Shown: positions 10,443-22,551 of the stretch, in pieces
Position numbering within the stretch: the stretch's first letter is position 1
Layout of the letters: every line of letters starts with the position of its first letter
NCBI GenBank assembly: GCA_030340625.1
Contig: JAOPHQ010000609.1
Location: 87,229-151,228 of the forward strand
Source: Merluccius polli
Lineage: Eukaryota > Chordata > Actinopteri > Gadiformes > Merlucciidae
Length of the DNA: 64,000 bases
Direction: 5' to 3'
Made by a program: the position numbers and the translations under genes
The notes under the pieces: model-generated
What the model was told of the DNA's origin: nothing
Databases searched by the model: none
Seen by the model: only the letters and a program-made list of their open reading frames with translations

Positions 10443-12109
10443 TTTGAAGGCAGAGGCCAGGGGTTGCAGACAGGGCTGCAAAGCCACGATAAGGGGATAA
10501 AGCAGGAAAACAGAGCGAGGCCAGAGTGCATTAGTGTGTTACACGCACCCCACTGCTGGCTGAATGCATGCTTGACCACCACACGCCATGCTTATAATCA
10601 ATATGATAGGGTTTTTTGCTGAATATATAAATGTGCCACTCGTGGATGACTCCACTTTCGGCCTTGATGGAACAAATGTGTACCTTTACAGCTTAAAAAA
10701 TTAGTAACCAACAGCAACACGATTGGTTCTGGTGTGTAGAGTTCAGCTGCCATCTGCTCGTGCCGGGATTGCCATGCTGTTTTGGCTTTAACGCACAATA
10801 GGGCACTGGGCAGGCGTGTATATCCGCTGTATTTCCAGATAGCAGGTAATGAAGTGTTACTGTGCTGCTCTTTATTTTTTACTTCCCTGCAGGATAAAAC
10901 ACAATGTGCGTTTTCAAAGATACAATTCCAGTGAGATGAACTGCTGCCATCTTGTGATAAGCAGCATTTTTGAAGAGTGAAGGGCTTTGGACTTAAATTG
11001 TACACAATTCTACGTTCTGTGTCAAATCATTGACCATATCAACACCAACTTCTAAGCCCTGTAAATTGCTCCCCATCTGTTTGATTTATTTTTCTTCATC
11101 ACTCATGTCTCAACAAGCTGATTTAACTATCATAAATAAACTTCCATATCTGTGTAATGGTCTTACCTAATCCTACCTGCTTTCTTGTGATGTCTACATC
11201 CAAGTATTCGCCTGTGAAATTATCCTGGCAGATGTTTCAGTGTTTTATTTTCATTATATTGCCTTTCTATACCCCATTCACACCACTACGCTGTGCATTG
11301 AGATCACATGTACTGTTATTCCAGACAGTCTAATTATGAACCTGCTTGTCAGTGGGGCAACGCTAATTATAGATGTTGACATTAATTGTTGAGGGGACAT
11401 AATGGTAGAAGCAGAACAAGTGGACAAGACACACTTCTTTACCTATCAATCACATGCAGGCATTTAGCTTGGACTTGTATTATTCAAGTGATTTGTTATC
11501 CTTTTTTATATATTATCCTTTTTTCTTAAAGTGCATGAACATATTGTACCACAATTTCCACATATTTTAGCATTAGCTGAATTAGGCCCATTTGTTAACA
11601 CCGTTGAGGAAAGGGTCTAAACTGAACATGCTGGGATTTGTGGTTCAGTGTGACCAGAATGGAAAACCCAGCATCCTCCCCTTGTCTCATCCAATAACTG
11701 CAGCCCTGGAGCCTGAACAGCACAGATCAGCCCATGAATATTTGATCCGGCCATATTTATGTATGCCTTTTTAAGTGGCTCTATACCTCCCCTCTCCAGG
11801 GCTGCTTGTATACAAGGTCGAGGTGGGGGGGGTGGGGGGGGGTTGTTTTTAAGCTAATGAAGCAATGTGTTGCCTGTTGAGGTCTCCTGTAGCCCTTGCA
11901 CATTGTGAACAGCTATGCTGCTTTGAGGTTTCATACTCGGAGGTGATCCTTTATGTGACTGCATTTCTGTCACTGCATTTCTTGCCTGGCATTAAATTAC
12001 AGTTGCTGCTTGTAAACCTTTTGTCTGGAAGTGGTACAACCACGATTACCAAGATATGGGTATTCCTTTTGCTTTCAATGGCTGAGGTGGAGTATGGCAG
12101 TGATCACAC

Positions 12110-12370
12110 TGTGACGTGTTGATAGAAACGCGGCCGCTTCAAAAACGCCATGGCAAAGCAGAGGTTTTGGGTTTACGACACACTGCGCGACCACGCCGTG
12201 CGCTGAAAAGTTGAAAATATTTTAACTTTTATGCTTGTCTAAAAAACGCAAGAAAAAAGGGATGCGAGGCACAAGAGATGAGTGCATGCCAGGCATGCAG
12301 TACCATAGGAAAACAATGGTAAAGTGGGTGTTGTGTTTTTAAAAACGCTGTTCTGTGTGATTGGCCCCTA
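12110..12370. mobile_element. Candidate non-autonomous DNA transposon fragment
   Basis: Contains aaaacgccatggcaaagc, cgcgaccacgccgtgcgctg, a run of AT-rich sequence and then aaaaacgctgttctgtgtga followed by ttggcccc. This wording resembles abundant fish MITE-like repeats by memory. CG-containing words occur here while the flanks are CpG-poor. Ends and target-site duplication could not be set, so superfamily is open. Confidence 0.35.
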
Positions 12371-12815
12371 TGACTTTTATTTTAAAAAAGAATCTGTTTC
12401 TGACTAAGCAAAAGGTGAATCCGGTGTCAACATTTACTGTTCATCTGCACATAATTTAAAGGCAGGCTGCAAGGTTTTGATGGCATCTCCAAAACACTGT
12501 TTTTGTCATCTCCTGATAGGGCAGATGAGTCACCAAGGTCCAGGGTTCCTCTCAACCCCCATGCCAACAAAATAGGCTGACTCACTAGACCGCCACCACA
12601 CTGTTCACTCTTATAAAACACTGTTCTCATGGAGACATGGGCCCAGCTGATGTAGCCAAGGTAGTTATTTCCTGCTAGTTTAAATGCGTGTGGCAATAAG
12701 TGGCTGTAGGAGCTCTAGAGAGGGGTTGTTTATACTTTCTACTTCTATACTATACTACCATCATGAGACTCATTGACCCACACAATGGCATAATTATGTC
12801 TATAGATGTAGTCTG

Positions 12816-12818
<3 letters not shown>

Positions 12819-12881
<63 letters not shown>
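12819..12881. repeat. Compound (TG)n(GA)n microsatellite
   Basis: About 16 TG units run directly into about 15 GA units. Confidence 0.9.
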
Positions 12882-12885
<4 letters not shown>

Positions 12886-15800
12886 CGTTCTGTTTGTGAT
12901 AATATAGGCTTACAAATTAGACTTTTGGTTAATGTCTAATTCAAGACAAACTCACATCTGGGTGAACAGGGAGTTTCACAATCTTTTGCTTTATACTTGT
13001 TTCGACCAATCATGTTGCTGGAGGTTGGGATCTGTAAGCACATAACTGGCGAACACAAACTCAGTCCGGCACTAGTAAACTGTAAAAAAGTGTCAAGGTT
13101 TCAAATCAACACTGCTTGGACTGGCCACTGTAGAAATACACTTATTACAATCCGCTTCTGAAGGCTTCATCCACTCGCAAGAATGAGTTTTCTTTGGTAA
13201 TATCTCCACAATGAAACAGGAAAACAGGTTTCCTCGGTGCAATCTCCGCCCAGAAGTTCTGCTATAATATGGTAGGACTGCTGGATCTGAGATTAGTGAT
13301 AATACAATGAGGACTTCTCACTACTACTGGAATATGACTCTCCTGTCGACACTATGCTAGTGGTAGCCAATTTCTCTTGTTTGCTTTTCTTTGTGGTATA
13401 GTCCATCTCGATGTAGCTGTAACCTGCGTCATAAACGACCCATCTGGTTAGCTCTACTGCCTACATGTGGTTTTGCGGTATGCGTTGCAGCATTGTGTTC
13501 TAGTCATAACCACTAGATGGACCCAGTGGGCTGAGTTTCATAATGTGTAGCTTACAATGTTGCGCAGGTTGCTGCAGCTTATATTGCTGCAGCCTATGTT
13601 TCCAACTGAAATTCAGCCATGTTTTTCTTGCTTGTGGCTCCTCACTAGCTTTACACATATGAGTGGGTACCCATACATATACTTGATTTGTAGGGAGAGG
13701 GCAAATGACTATGCGGCATCAAACTATAGCCCTCCCTGACTATTACTATCATTACTACTGTCGTCTACTCATTATTTATCAGTAATGGAAACAAACATTC
13801 CCAAAACAGAACTCGAAGGCAAGCCAAAACGGCGAGGTATAGATTTTAATGAGTCAAGTGTAAAATAACCCCACCCTTATTTGTATGCTATTTTGGTTGG
13901 AAGCCTGTTTCATGGAAAAGGCTAAATCTTGTATGATTCTCCCCCCCAAGCTATGCACACCAATAGACACATGCACACACATGTGCAACCTTTCTGTAGT
14001 TACTTTTTGATGAACAGTGTTTGCATTGTCCTGTGATGGAGTCTGTTTTAAAGCTAGCGGTACACCCTCCCCGGTCCAGCTCTTTGGCTTTATGACATAC
14101 TTACAGGGATTAGGTTGGATGGCTCTGTCTGGTATTGTCTGCAGCATGTACTCCTGAGCCATAAACATTGACATTAGCACAAAGGAAAGTCTCTTTGAGC
14201 GTTACTCCTTAGAATGGAATTGTTTTTTCCTTCAACAGAGCAAAGATAAAATAAATGTCTGTTTGTCAGAAACACACAGGTTAGTACAGTATAAAGCTAG
14301 GTTGTGCACTTTTGATACGTTTTCAGCTTATTTAGGCTGAGAAACCCTCATCAACTTTTTTGATCATTTTTGACTTTTTTTTTTATTGAATGGCTCGGCT
14401 GGCTCAGTGCCAATAGTTTCCCTACTATCATATTAAAATGCCATTTATGTCTTATTACTATCTGTGACACTCCTTTTTAATTTGTAATAACATGACAATT
14501 AAAATGGCAATTGCCCATGTCAAAAGGGTGTATACTAACCCGTCAAATGGTTGATGGAGACTCGCCCCAAACAGACCCTTACATGGCATTCCACAAGACC
14601 CAAGGTTAAATTTGCTTGCATGGCTGAAATTCCTACCAATTACCCTGAGCTGATCATGTTATAGTAAACTCAAGCACATCGCTGTGTCATAGCTTGGTAG
14701 CCTGAGATTAGCTGGAAAGCTCATGTATCCTCTATATAGAATAGGACTCTGAAGGTCTGGGCCATAGGAAATCCAAGCAGTCACTTTGATTAGTTCTCGC
14801 ATCATGATCACAATAGGTTTTGCATATTTCTTCATTTGCATGTGGCGAGGGTAAATAAGATAATGGGTTCTCCTGAATCAGATAATGAATTACTATGTTC
14901 TGTTGAATAATTAAAATCTACTGGTAACATAAAGGCAGCATAAGTTCCTGATTGCCAGTCTTTTGGTACAGAGAAACCAAGTGTTATTCAATTAGTAAAG
15001 ATACATAGGATATTTATCAGCATTCCTGTTAAAAGGTAGCCTGTGTGTGAATCTCGACAACGTGTCAAATGAAACGTTGCTAAATCATCTTGTACTTGCC
15101 GACTGTGTAATTTGCCGACTAAAATAGTCTTACTGATTTGCTGACAGAATAAGACGCACTTATTGGAATTTCCTTAAGACGTCTGCTCGATGAGGACATG
15201 GGTACAAAACATTATCCGCTGCACACCTCTAATAATATATTAATATTAAAAATACTATATTCAAATGTTTGAAAAGAAGGAGTAATCGGGATCACAGTGA
15301 GGACAGGGCTCCGTGGTGATGATTATGCTTGAAATCCTTGCGTTCTAGTCCTCTGGTCCTCCCGCCGTTGGCTGAGGATTGTGTTGCTTCAGTACCAGGC
15401 GACAGAGTAGGGATGGAGGATGAGGAAACGGTGTGACCACAGGTGCTGTCGTACGATGACTGGCGGAACGCATTCCAGCACCATGGGGTTACAAGAGCAG
15501 ATTCCTTAGTGACTCCTCTGGGTGAGACCAGCGCTGGGCGTCTCCCATCCTCTTCTCTTCACATGGCCCCCCCGGTGGCAGCTGCTGTTCCTGGCATGGG
15601 GCGCAGCAGTGACCTCACGCCCCAGAGATATTTTAAAGTGAGGCGGTGAGTAGGGTTGGGTGGGGGTGGGAGGAGGGGGGGGGGACACACAAGAGTTCTT
15701 AGAGGACAGCGCAAACAGGAAGATAGCCAGTAGCTCATTGCAGTGCAGGGTAGACGGGCGTACATCTGTTTGAACAAGATTGTTTGCTTGCGACGCTGGG

Positions 15801-15919
15801 AGAACGGCACTCTCGAGTTGATTCAGGGATATGGGGCATTGAGACACCGTCTTATTTGTTTTACAATGCTGCGGCATTGCCCTATCTCGCGGTTCTCATC
15901 TGCTGGTGGTCGCAAAAAG

Positions 15920-16087
15920 ATGTCTAAGGAGGACGCCAAGAGGGAAAAGGCTAACGCAGGGGAGAGTCAGGCCCTACACATAGCAGAACCTAAGGATGTG
16001 GCCGAAGAACACGTACACCATCAGAAAGTCCTCAAGATATTTAGCATCAACATCATCGCACAGGGTTTGCCCTTCTGCCACCGCCGG
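15920..16087 (+). CDS. fbxw7: fbxw7 gamma-specific first coding exon
   Basis: Encodes 56 residues starting MSKEDAKREKANAGE and ending KIFSINIIAQGLPFCHRR. Human gamma starts MSKPGKPTLNHG and ends KIFSISIIAQGLPFCRRR, so the last 18 residues are nearly identical. The donor gtgagt follows at 16088 in phase 0, correct for splicing to the common exon at 45995. The ATG has A at -3. The frame is open further upstream, with another in-frame ATG at 15866 that would add 18 residues; I prefer 15920 because it matches human gamma. In mammals the gamma isoform is reported in the nucleolus. The hydrophobic/basic end is the conserved part, while the first 38 residues have diverged. Confidence 0.92.
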
Positions 16088-16666
16088 GTGAGTATTTGGT
16101 CTATGGCGCCACACTTGGCTTTGTTTCAATTTTGTTATGAAACTCCATAATGTCAAGAGTCATTTAAACTCCACAAACCCATGCTTACTTGAGGTGCGTG
16201 AGAATAGATGTGCACATTCATACCATGATAATAACTCTCTTTGTCATTTATTTATTTAGGTATTTATTTAGTTTATAGGGAGTGGAAATTCTCGCAAAAA
16301 AAAGTCTCACCCACCATGTTCAATATGTCTGTTTTCAAAAATGACTTCTCTTCTTCAACCTCTTGTTGTTGGAAAGTGGAGGTCGATTCCTCCTATGCCT
16401 TGACCTTAATTAAATATCTGGACACTGAGATGCTTAACCATTTTGTACTCCTTTCTTTTTAAAGGTCTGCCCTTGGCTGATCAAGTAATCGGATAATCAA
16501 ATGATAAAATTTGTTTTTTATTTAATTAAATATTTTTGAATTAGTCATTTTTGTGTTCATATTATGGGATGCTTATATATGAAATGTATTCGTACATGCT
16601 CATTAATAATTCCAGTTGATGTGCTGTCAAGACATCAACTTTTTTTGTTTCATTGCCACAAAAAAA

Positions 16667-16736
16667 TATGAAACGTTTTACGTGTGTAGACGAGCCAGAA
16701 TATAAATACGAAACGTTTTATCTACGTGCGTAGACG
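16667..16736 (+). repeat. Short imperfect direct repeat
   Basis: tatgaaacgttttacgtg plus tgtagacg at 16667-16692 is echoed by tacgaaacgttttatctacg plus tgcgtagacg at 16707-16736. The units carry CpG-containing words unlike the surrounding sequence. Function unknown. Confidence 0.6.
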
Positions 16737-18210
16737 CACATGTTGTTTGTCTCCCCTCCACTCATCATGAACCCGAGGACCATAGCCTGTGTCCTTAAAA
16801 AGACTGCCAGTAATGAACCTATTTTTAGGGTTTGGATGTTTCATTAAGGCCAAAATATGCATTAATGGATGACTGCATTTGTGTTTAAACGCATGCTACA
16901 TATATTCTACATTCAGACTAATTAAATGGTTAGTTTTAGAAGTTAAAATTTGACGATTCCCATCAGGAAGTAAAGATGCATTTCGCATGTCGCATGTCGT
17001 TTACACCCTGCACAAATTAAAACTTGAGTATAAGTTCATGTTAAATGTTCAATACAGTTACCGTGTCATAATCATTGACCAGTGTATCTACCTGGATTGT
17101 TATGTTGGTTCTCATGCTAGCTTCTATGGTCAGGCGTATCGTTTGGGCCCTGCAGCTGTGTATGGAAGGCATACTTTTTAAGGGTTAGGCTGGCACAGTA
17201 AAAATCATGACCTACTACCGTATAGCAGCGAAGTCACAGTGGTCATGACGGAGTTAATACCATATATGTACAAAGAAGATGTTTAAAAATAAGTTTAATT
17301 AAGGAATAGAGATTTAGATATGGCTGTCACGTTTAGTCATTAGATGAGATTAACCAATGGTGATCAATAGTCAAAACTTTCAGCCCTGTATAATTCATAT
17401 AAAATATGCTTATGCAAACATGTCAAGAATAAGCCATAATTTTAAAAAAATATCGAAGCCCAACCAAATGTGAAGAATAATCAACATTTTATGGTGATTA
17501 TTGATTAATAATTGCCTTAATAGGTTAGAATTATTCTTAACATCTCAAATGTCATTGACGTGCATGCGGTCTACATCCCTCTTGCTAGGCCATCCCTGAT
17601 CCAAGTTATTCTTATCCCCGTCTCACAAGCCATGAGACAAAAGGAGTAGAATGCTAATTTTGGCTTCATTAGTGTTTGTTATGCAGTAGTGCCATATAAA
17701 CAGAGCAGAGTCAGCCATACAGCATTTTGTAGAATGCTAATAATTGTCATCACAACCTCTTTGGGCCAATTGCCTTTTTTTATTGTATAGAAAAGAGGTA
17801 CTTCGATTAACTTGGCTTTTTTAAAATGACTGTTTGCTTAAATCACATAAAAAACTCACAAACTGGCCTTGCCCCGGATGTAACGTTGTTCTAAGACAGA
17901 TCTTCAGACAGACTTTTCTTTTTGTCTGATATAGTGTTCCACTTTCCAATCATGCACTATATACACTAATTGTACAAAAGTCAAGTAAGCCAAAGTGCAC
18001 CAAACTCAAGTAAGGGATCCTTATCTTTGGTGTTTGTAAGGCTATTATTGTGAAGGAGAAATAAAGTGTCCTGTATGGGCTCTTTATAAGGTGGTGGCTC
18101 TTTCTGCCGCTGCAGATGAATCTATTGAACAGCCCATCTTGGATTTTACAGGGTGTCCGTGGTCCAATTTAGTCTTGATTTCTATTCAGGCAATAGTGGT
18201 GTCTAAGGAT

Positions 18211-18275
18211 ACTCCGATCAGGATTTTTGGGGCCGATTGCTGGAAGCAGTATCCGGGCCGATGCTGATCACAGGG
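18211..18275. repeat. Degenerate DNA-transposon end, candidate
   Basis: ctccgatcaggatttttggg followed by gccgattgctgg and gggccgatgctgatca resembles common fish repeat ends of the same style as 1140-1245. No partner end identified. Confidence 0.3.
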
Positions 18276-18533
18276 TCTATTTGAAGCCTTCTATTTATTG
18301 TGTAGCATTTTTTATTTATTTCACTATTCTTAACAACATTGTAAACATGTTAGTATGTATTATATGATCTTCAACATGGTAATCTATGCCATTTTGTCAC
18401 TTTTATTAAAATAAGACAGAAAACAGGCTTGAATCCTATGATTTTTGCCAGGCTCCGTCAACCAGTTTGTGAATGCTCTACTCTACCCGGAACTCGAGTT
18501 GCGTTCGATTCTTGACGTCAAAGTGTGTGGGAT

Positions 18534-18707
18534 GTGTGGAGCTCTGTCTGGGCGGCGGTTGATGGCCACATCCGAGAGAGGGTTAAGCTTCTCGGACACT
18601 CGTGCGTGTGTGTGCGTGTGTGAGAGACTGACTATGTGGAGCTCCGTCTGGGCAGTGGTTGATTTTGATGTCCCCATCCAAGAGAGAGTTAAGCTTCTCG
18701 GACACTC
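18534..18707 (+). repeat. Two-copy direct repeat, period about 100 bp
   Basis: Copy one (18534-18601) and copy two (18634-18707) share tgtggagctc, gtctgggc, ggttga, catcc, agagag and ttaagcttctcggacactc. They are separated by a short TG-rich spacer. The shared HindIII-like word in both copies makes the duplication easy to see. It may be a relic minisatellite or part of a larger repeat. Confidence 0.75.
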
Positions 18708-19708
18708 ATAGTATAACGGCACCATGTGTGGTGCATTTCATATACAACATCGCTCATTATAATGCTCATACATTACGTACTAGCTTAACAAAGTATCAGA
18801 AAGTTGGAGTTGGTGTTAACTTTTCTCCAAATCCACGATTCGATTTGACTTTTTAAAAGGGTCCATCCCATTGGTATAAATAATGGACATCCTGCTGTTG
18901 TAGTGGATCAACTTGTAGGAAATTAACAGCCGTGCATTTGAATGGTGGTTGTGCTTTTCTCACCCGCTGAAACCCACATTGCCATTCCACTTGAGTAAGG
19001 TGATCTGGACCTGCCCATTGCAGCTATGTCCGCATCAACAATCATCCTGAAGAACCATATGCTGCTTGAGCAGTTGGCTCAGCTTTGAGGCCGTTACCAA
19101 ATATGGGCTTAGATTTGCATTTGCATGTATTTATTTAGCAGACGCTTGTATGAGTGAGGCTGAATAATCAAAGCGTGCAACCGGAGCAGTTACACGTGTG
19201 TGCTGCAGGAGAAAACCAGATAACAGAAACCTTACCAGATTGGTAAGGATTGGTTTGTTTTCAAATCCTTTTGTTGGTTGGTTTGCTTCAGCAGATGCCT
19301 TGAGAGGCAACACAATGTCTAAAATGCACTCATTATTTCCTTATTTTCTATGAGAATCTCTAATCTTGTGGGTTTAATTTGGCGCCTGCATCTGCATAAT
19401 GTTGTATATTCATGTCTATTTTGTCCTACATACTGACCAATAATGAGATATAAGCAATTAACTATTTTGTTGGTAACTTCATCAACTCGCCCTTCTACCT
19501 GGATCCGTATGTCTTCATGTCATGGTTTACACTGTTAAATTAGGAGCATGTGTGCACACGTGTCTGCTGAGATTATAATTTTAACTTCACATGGGTATCT
19601 ACTTCCAACCATATGAAAGGATAACGTGATAGAAGTCATCAATCATTAACTATATTAACAGTGTACTCAATATCCTTGGGCCCTTTTTTGGACAATACTG
19701 TGAGTGCG

Positions 19709-19791
19709 TACATTCTTAGCAAGGGCGGGCCCCAATGGGAATTGAACCCTTCACCCTGGCAGTGTTAATACCAGTTGAGCTACGCAGGACC
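19709..19791 (-). mobile_element. tRNA-derived SINE fragment
   Basis: On the minus strand the sequence starts ggtcctgcgtagctcaactg, giving a polymerase III A box (tagctcaactgg, complement of 19771-19782). It continues to a B box ggttcaattccc (complement of 19737-19748) and then gctaagaatgt (complement of 19710-19720). The same order occurs on the plus strand at 30591-30680. The tRNA-like part is too diverged to be a functional tRNA gene. Confidence 0.7.
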
Positions 19792-21955
19792 ATATATATA
19801 ATTGACTCTGTACCATCATAGCTCTCTGCATAACTGTCCCCAGAGACACCAACATTATTCTATGTGTTAATATAGAAGTGGATAATCTCGCACATCATAA
19901 AGACAGGAATCGATGCAACACATTTCAACCTTCTCTGGTATGTTCTGTACTAAGATCTGCTTAGTGTCTGACCCTCGTGTGCACCTAGGTCTGTGTATCG
20001 CCACTAAGGTGACACTAGATGCTGTTAAAAGCCTAGAGGAAAAGTATAGCCTGCTGTCATGTGTCCGATCATCAGGTTTCAAAAACAAATACTCAACATG
20101 TATTCTCTTTCTCTTCAACAGTATTCTCTCGAAGCACTGCAATTTTCACTACGTTATAGTTTGAAACGCAGTTTGCTGTGGGTGGCCTAAACAGTTGTCA
20201 TCCTACCTTTTTAGTCAATATCTGACTATCATATTTAATTGGAGTTAAGTGTTGTGATTTCTGATTTATTCTAAAATGTTTACTGCATTAATGTCCAAAG
20301 GTAAATCTAGCATTGCCTTGCATTTTCAGTACATCCCACGAATGCAATGGGAACGATAAGCCAGCCTCAAAATGGTTAAGAGCAGGAGTGAATTCAAAGA
20401 TGGAATTACATTAACCTTATAGCGAGTGATTACATTACTTCACCGTCAACCGTCCCCTTTCCCAAGAGTGCTCCATCTGTACATTTCATTATTTCCCCGA
20501 ACTCCTATATGTACCCAACAAAATACTCGCTGCTTGTGCACTGCTTCCCCAGCCCCATGTTAAGTGGCCTGCAGCACATCAACACTGATGAGTTGAGTTT
20601 GGACGGAGGGCACAGCATCCTCTACTAATTTGGTGTTGAGCAGATGAAATGTGGTAAATGGATGGAAGTTTCCCTGACTGTGCATCATGCCGCTCCACCC
20701 ATTTTTTTTTTTTTGGGGGGGGGCTCGATCCCATTACATTTACTGTACTAAATCATAAAATGACCATGATATGTCATCAGAGATTAAGGAAACATGCTAC
20801 GTCAAAATACTGGCTTCTCCGACAACAATGCCACAGCCTGTATTTGAAATTTCCATTCCGGGTTCGGAACGTCTGTTTTTGGCCTGTGTGATTCGCTATT
20901 CTCCGCATCGACTCAGCCCACTGCCCGATCATCTCCGAGGTCAGTGCTGGTCTGTAATTTGCAAACAATCAGTACATTGCAAACGTAAACATTAGCTGAT
21001 CAACTGACGATGTAGGACTGGTCGTCGCTTGTCATTGTCAAAATAGAATAAATGCGCTCGTCTCAAAATACGTTGTGTTCGTCAAGTGTCCTCAACCTGG
21101 CAACCTGCGGGGGAACTTCATGTCGGGGGAGGAGGGGGGGCGGGGCCAACTACTGGCCAATATTGTGAATTTGGACTGCAGTACCAATTTTAAACACTCG
21201 GTGTCAGTGTTACATATAATGCCTTTAATCTGTTCAAGCGCTCGTCCCCAATCTGGTAGTTTGGCTGCCAAATTAACAGTATTGTGCAATAGACGGTGAT
21301 ATATCTTGGAGAGCTGTCAAGTGATTATCTTTTGAAGTTATTTTGTTCCTACTGATGCAATGCGTCGTAAGATACAGCCACTGAAGTTTAAACCGAAATA
21401 TCCTTTCTTGCAATGGTGTTCTTTATTAAAAAAGCCCTTCAGGGGAGTGTTTGAAAGCGCAGTATATTTCCAGAATCAAGCCTGTGTTTCCTCATGAGCG
21501 GTGCTGCCTCTTGTTGTGAAGAGGCACTTTGAAATGTGGGTTGTGCATTCATTTGTTTTGACTGATTTTTCTTTTGATTTGTTTAAAAGGCAAATTTAAA
21601 AAACATAGCCGTGGTACAGAAAAGAGCTCTTTGGTGATTTGGTTGAGCACCAGTTATTGTGGTTTTGGGTTGTGTATGCATCCTCAGATTTCATTGTGGA
21701 TCTTTGTAGTGGCAAGGAAGAAACCAAATGATATGTTTTTTAATTGTTGTATAGAGATTGCTAATCTTCTCATTCTCATTTGTTTATGTTTATATAGTAT
21801 TGTATATGAATTGATGCTGGTCGGTGTATGGTGAAAATGTAAAACAATTTCGTTGTTTATCCGTGCACATAGCATCCCCACACACACTAATTGGTAGGGA
21901 CTACAGGTCCATTAACATTCCTGAATACATGACACTTTATTTAACCTTTTCCCCT

Positions 21956-22551
21956 CTATATATTGGGATTGCTTGGTGATTCGACACCTCTCGACCACTG
22001 ATGCCCCTTGCATCCGGTCCAACAAACACCATGCTTCTCAAATTCCTTCCCTGAGATATTGTAGTAGCCCACATGGATGAGATGGACCATATCTGTCCTG
22101 CGCACATGGACCTCTACCAGGCCACACAACCAAGAGTGGGTAAATGAGGCACAGCTGATGCACCAATACAACACTACACATGGTCCGTCCTTCCGCAAGA
22201 TACACCGTGCTGAGCAAGATGAGATACTATTGCCCTCGGGCTCCAAATAACATAGAGGACAGCAAGGCATCTGGCACTGGCTATTCTGAGCTGCACAACC
22301 ATTCCAGGGTAAGGCATATAGCTCCACTCAGCAAGCAAGACAGCAGGCAATACAGCCAGTGCCCAGATAATCCATGCTGTGCTCTTGGCACACATTGGAA
22401 TGAAGAGGGAGAAAGGCAAGAGCCAAAGCAAGAGGGTATTTATTGTATTAACGATGCATATGAATATAAATATGCCAGTCCAATAGTTTTGTGTTTTATG
22501 CATACGCACAAGATTCAAGGGACTACTTCTACCTTGTGTCTCAAAGCTTAA
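21956..22551. other. Region with several overlapping open frames, unknown
   Basis: Three frames of 114-123 codons overlap here: 21956-22327 and 22174-22518 on the minus strand, and 22180-22551 on the plus strand. The minus-strand frame at 21956-22327 is cysteine-rich. I recognise no family. A decayed mobile-element gene is possible but chance is not excluded; there is no other support. Confidence 0.2.

Larger units (their letters stand above)
6916..15919. other. fbxw7: Intron sequence between alpha exon 2 and gamma exon
   Basis: No coding exon recognised. Contains the broken direct repeat at 9018-10442, a G-rich tract at 11824-11845, a probable MITE-like fragment at 12110-12370 and a compound (TG)n(GA)n microsatellite at 12819-12881. 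The segment at 15300-15919 just before the gamma exon is less AT-rich and may hold its promoter and 5' UTR, but no core promoter motif is clear. Confidence 0.6.

Noticed and set aside
19709..19791. Possible genuine tRNA gene
   Set aside because: Has A and B boxes but no cloverleaf pairing I can draw; the shared tail with another copy shows it is a SINE.
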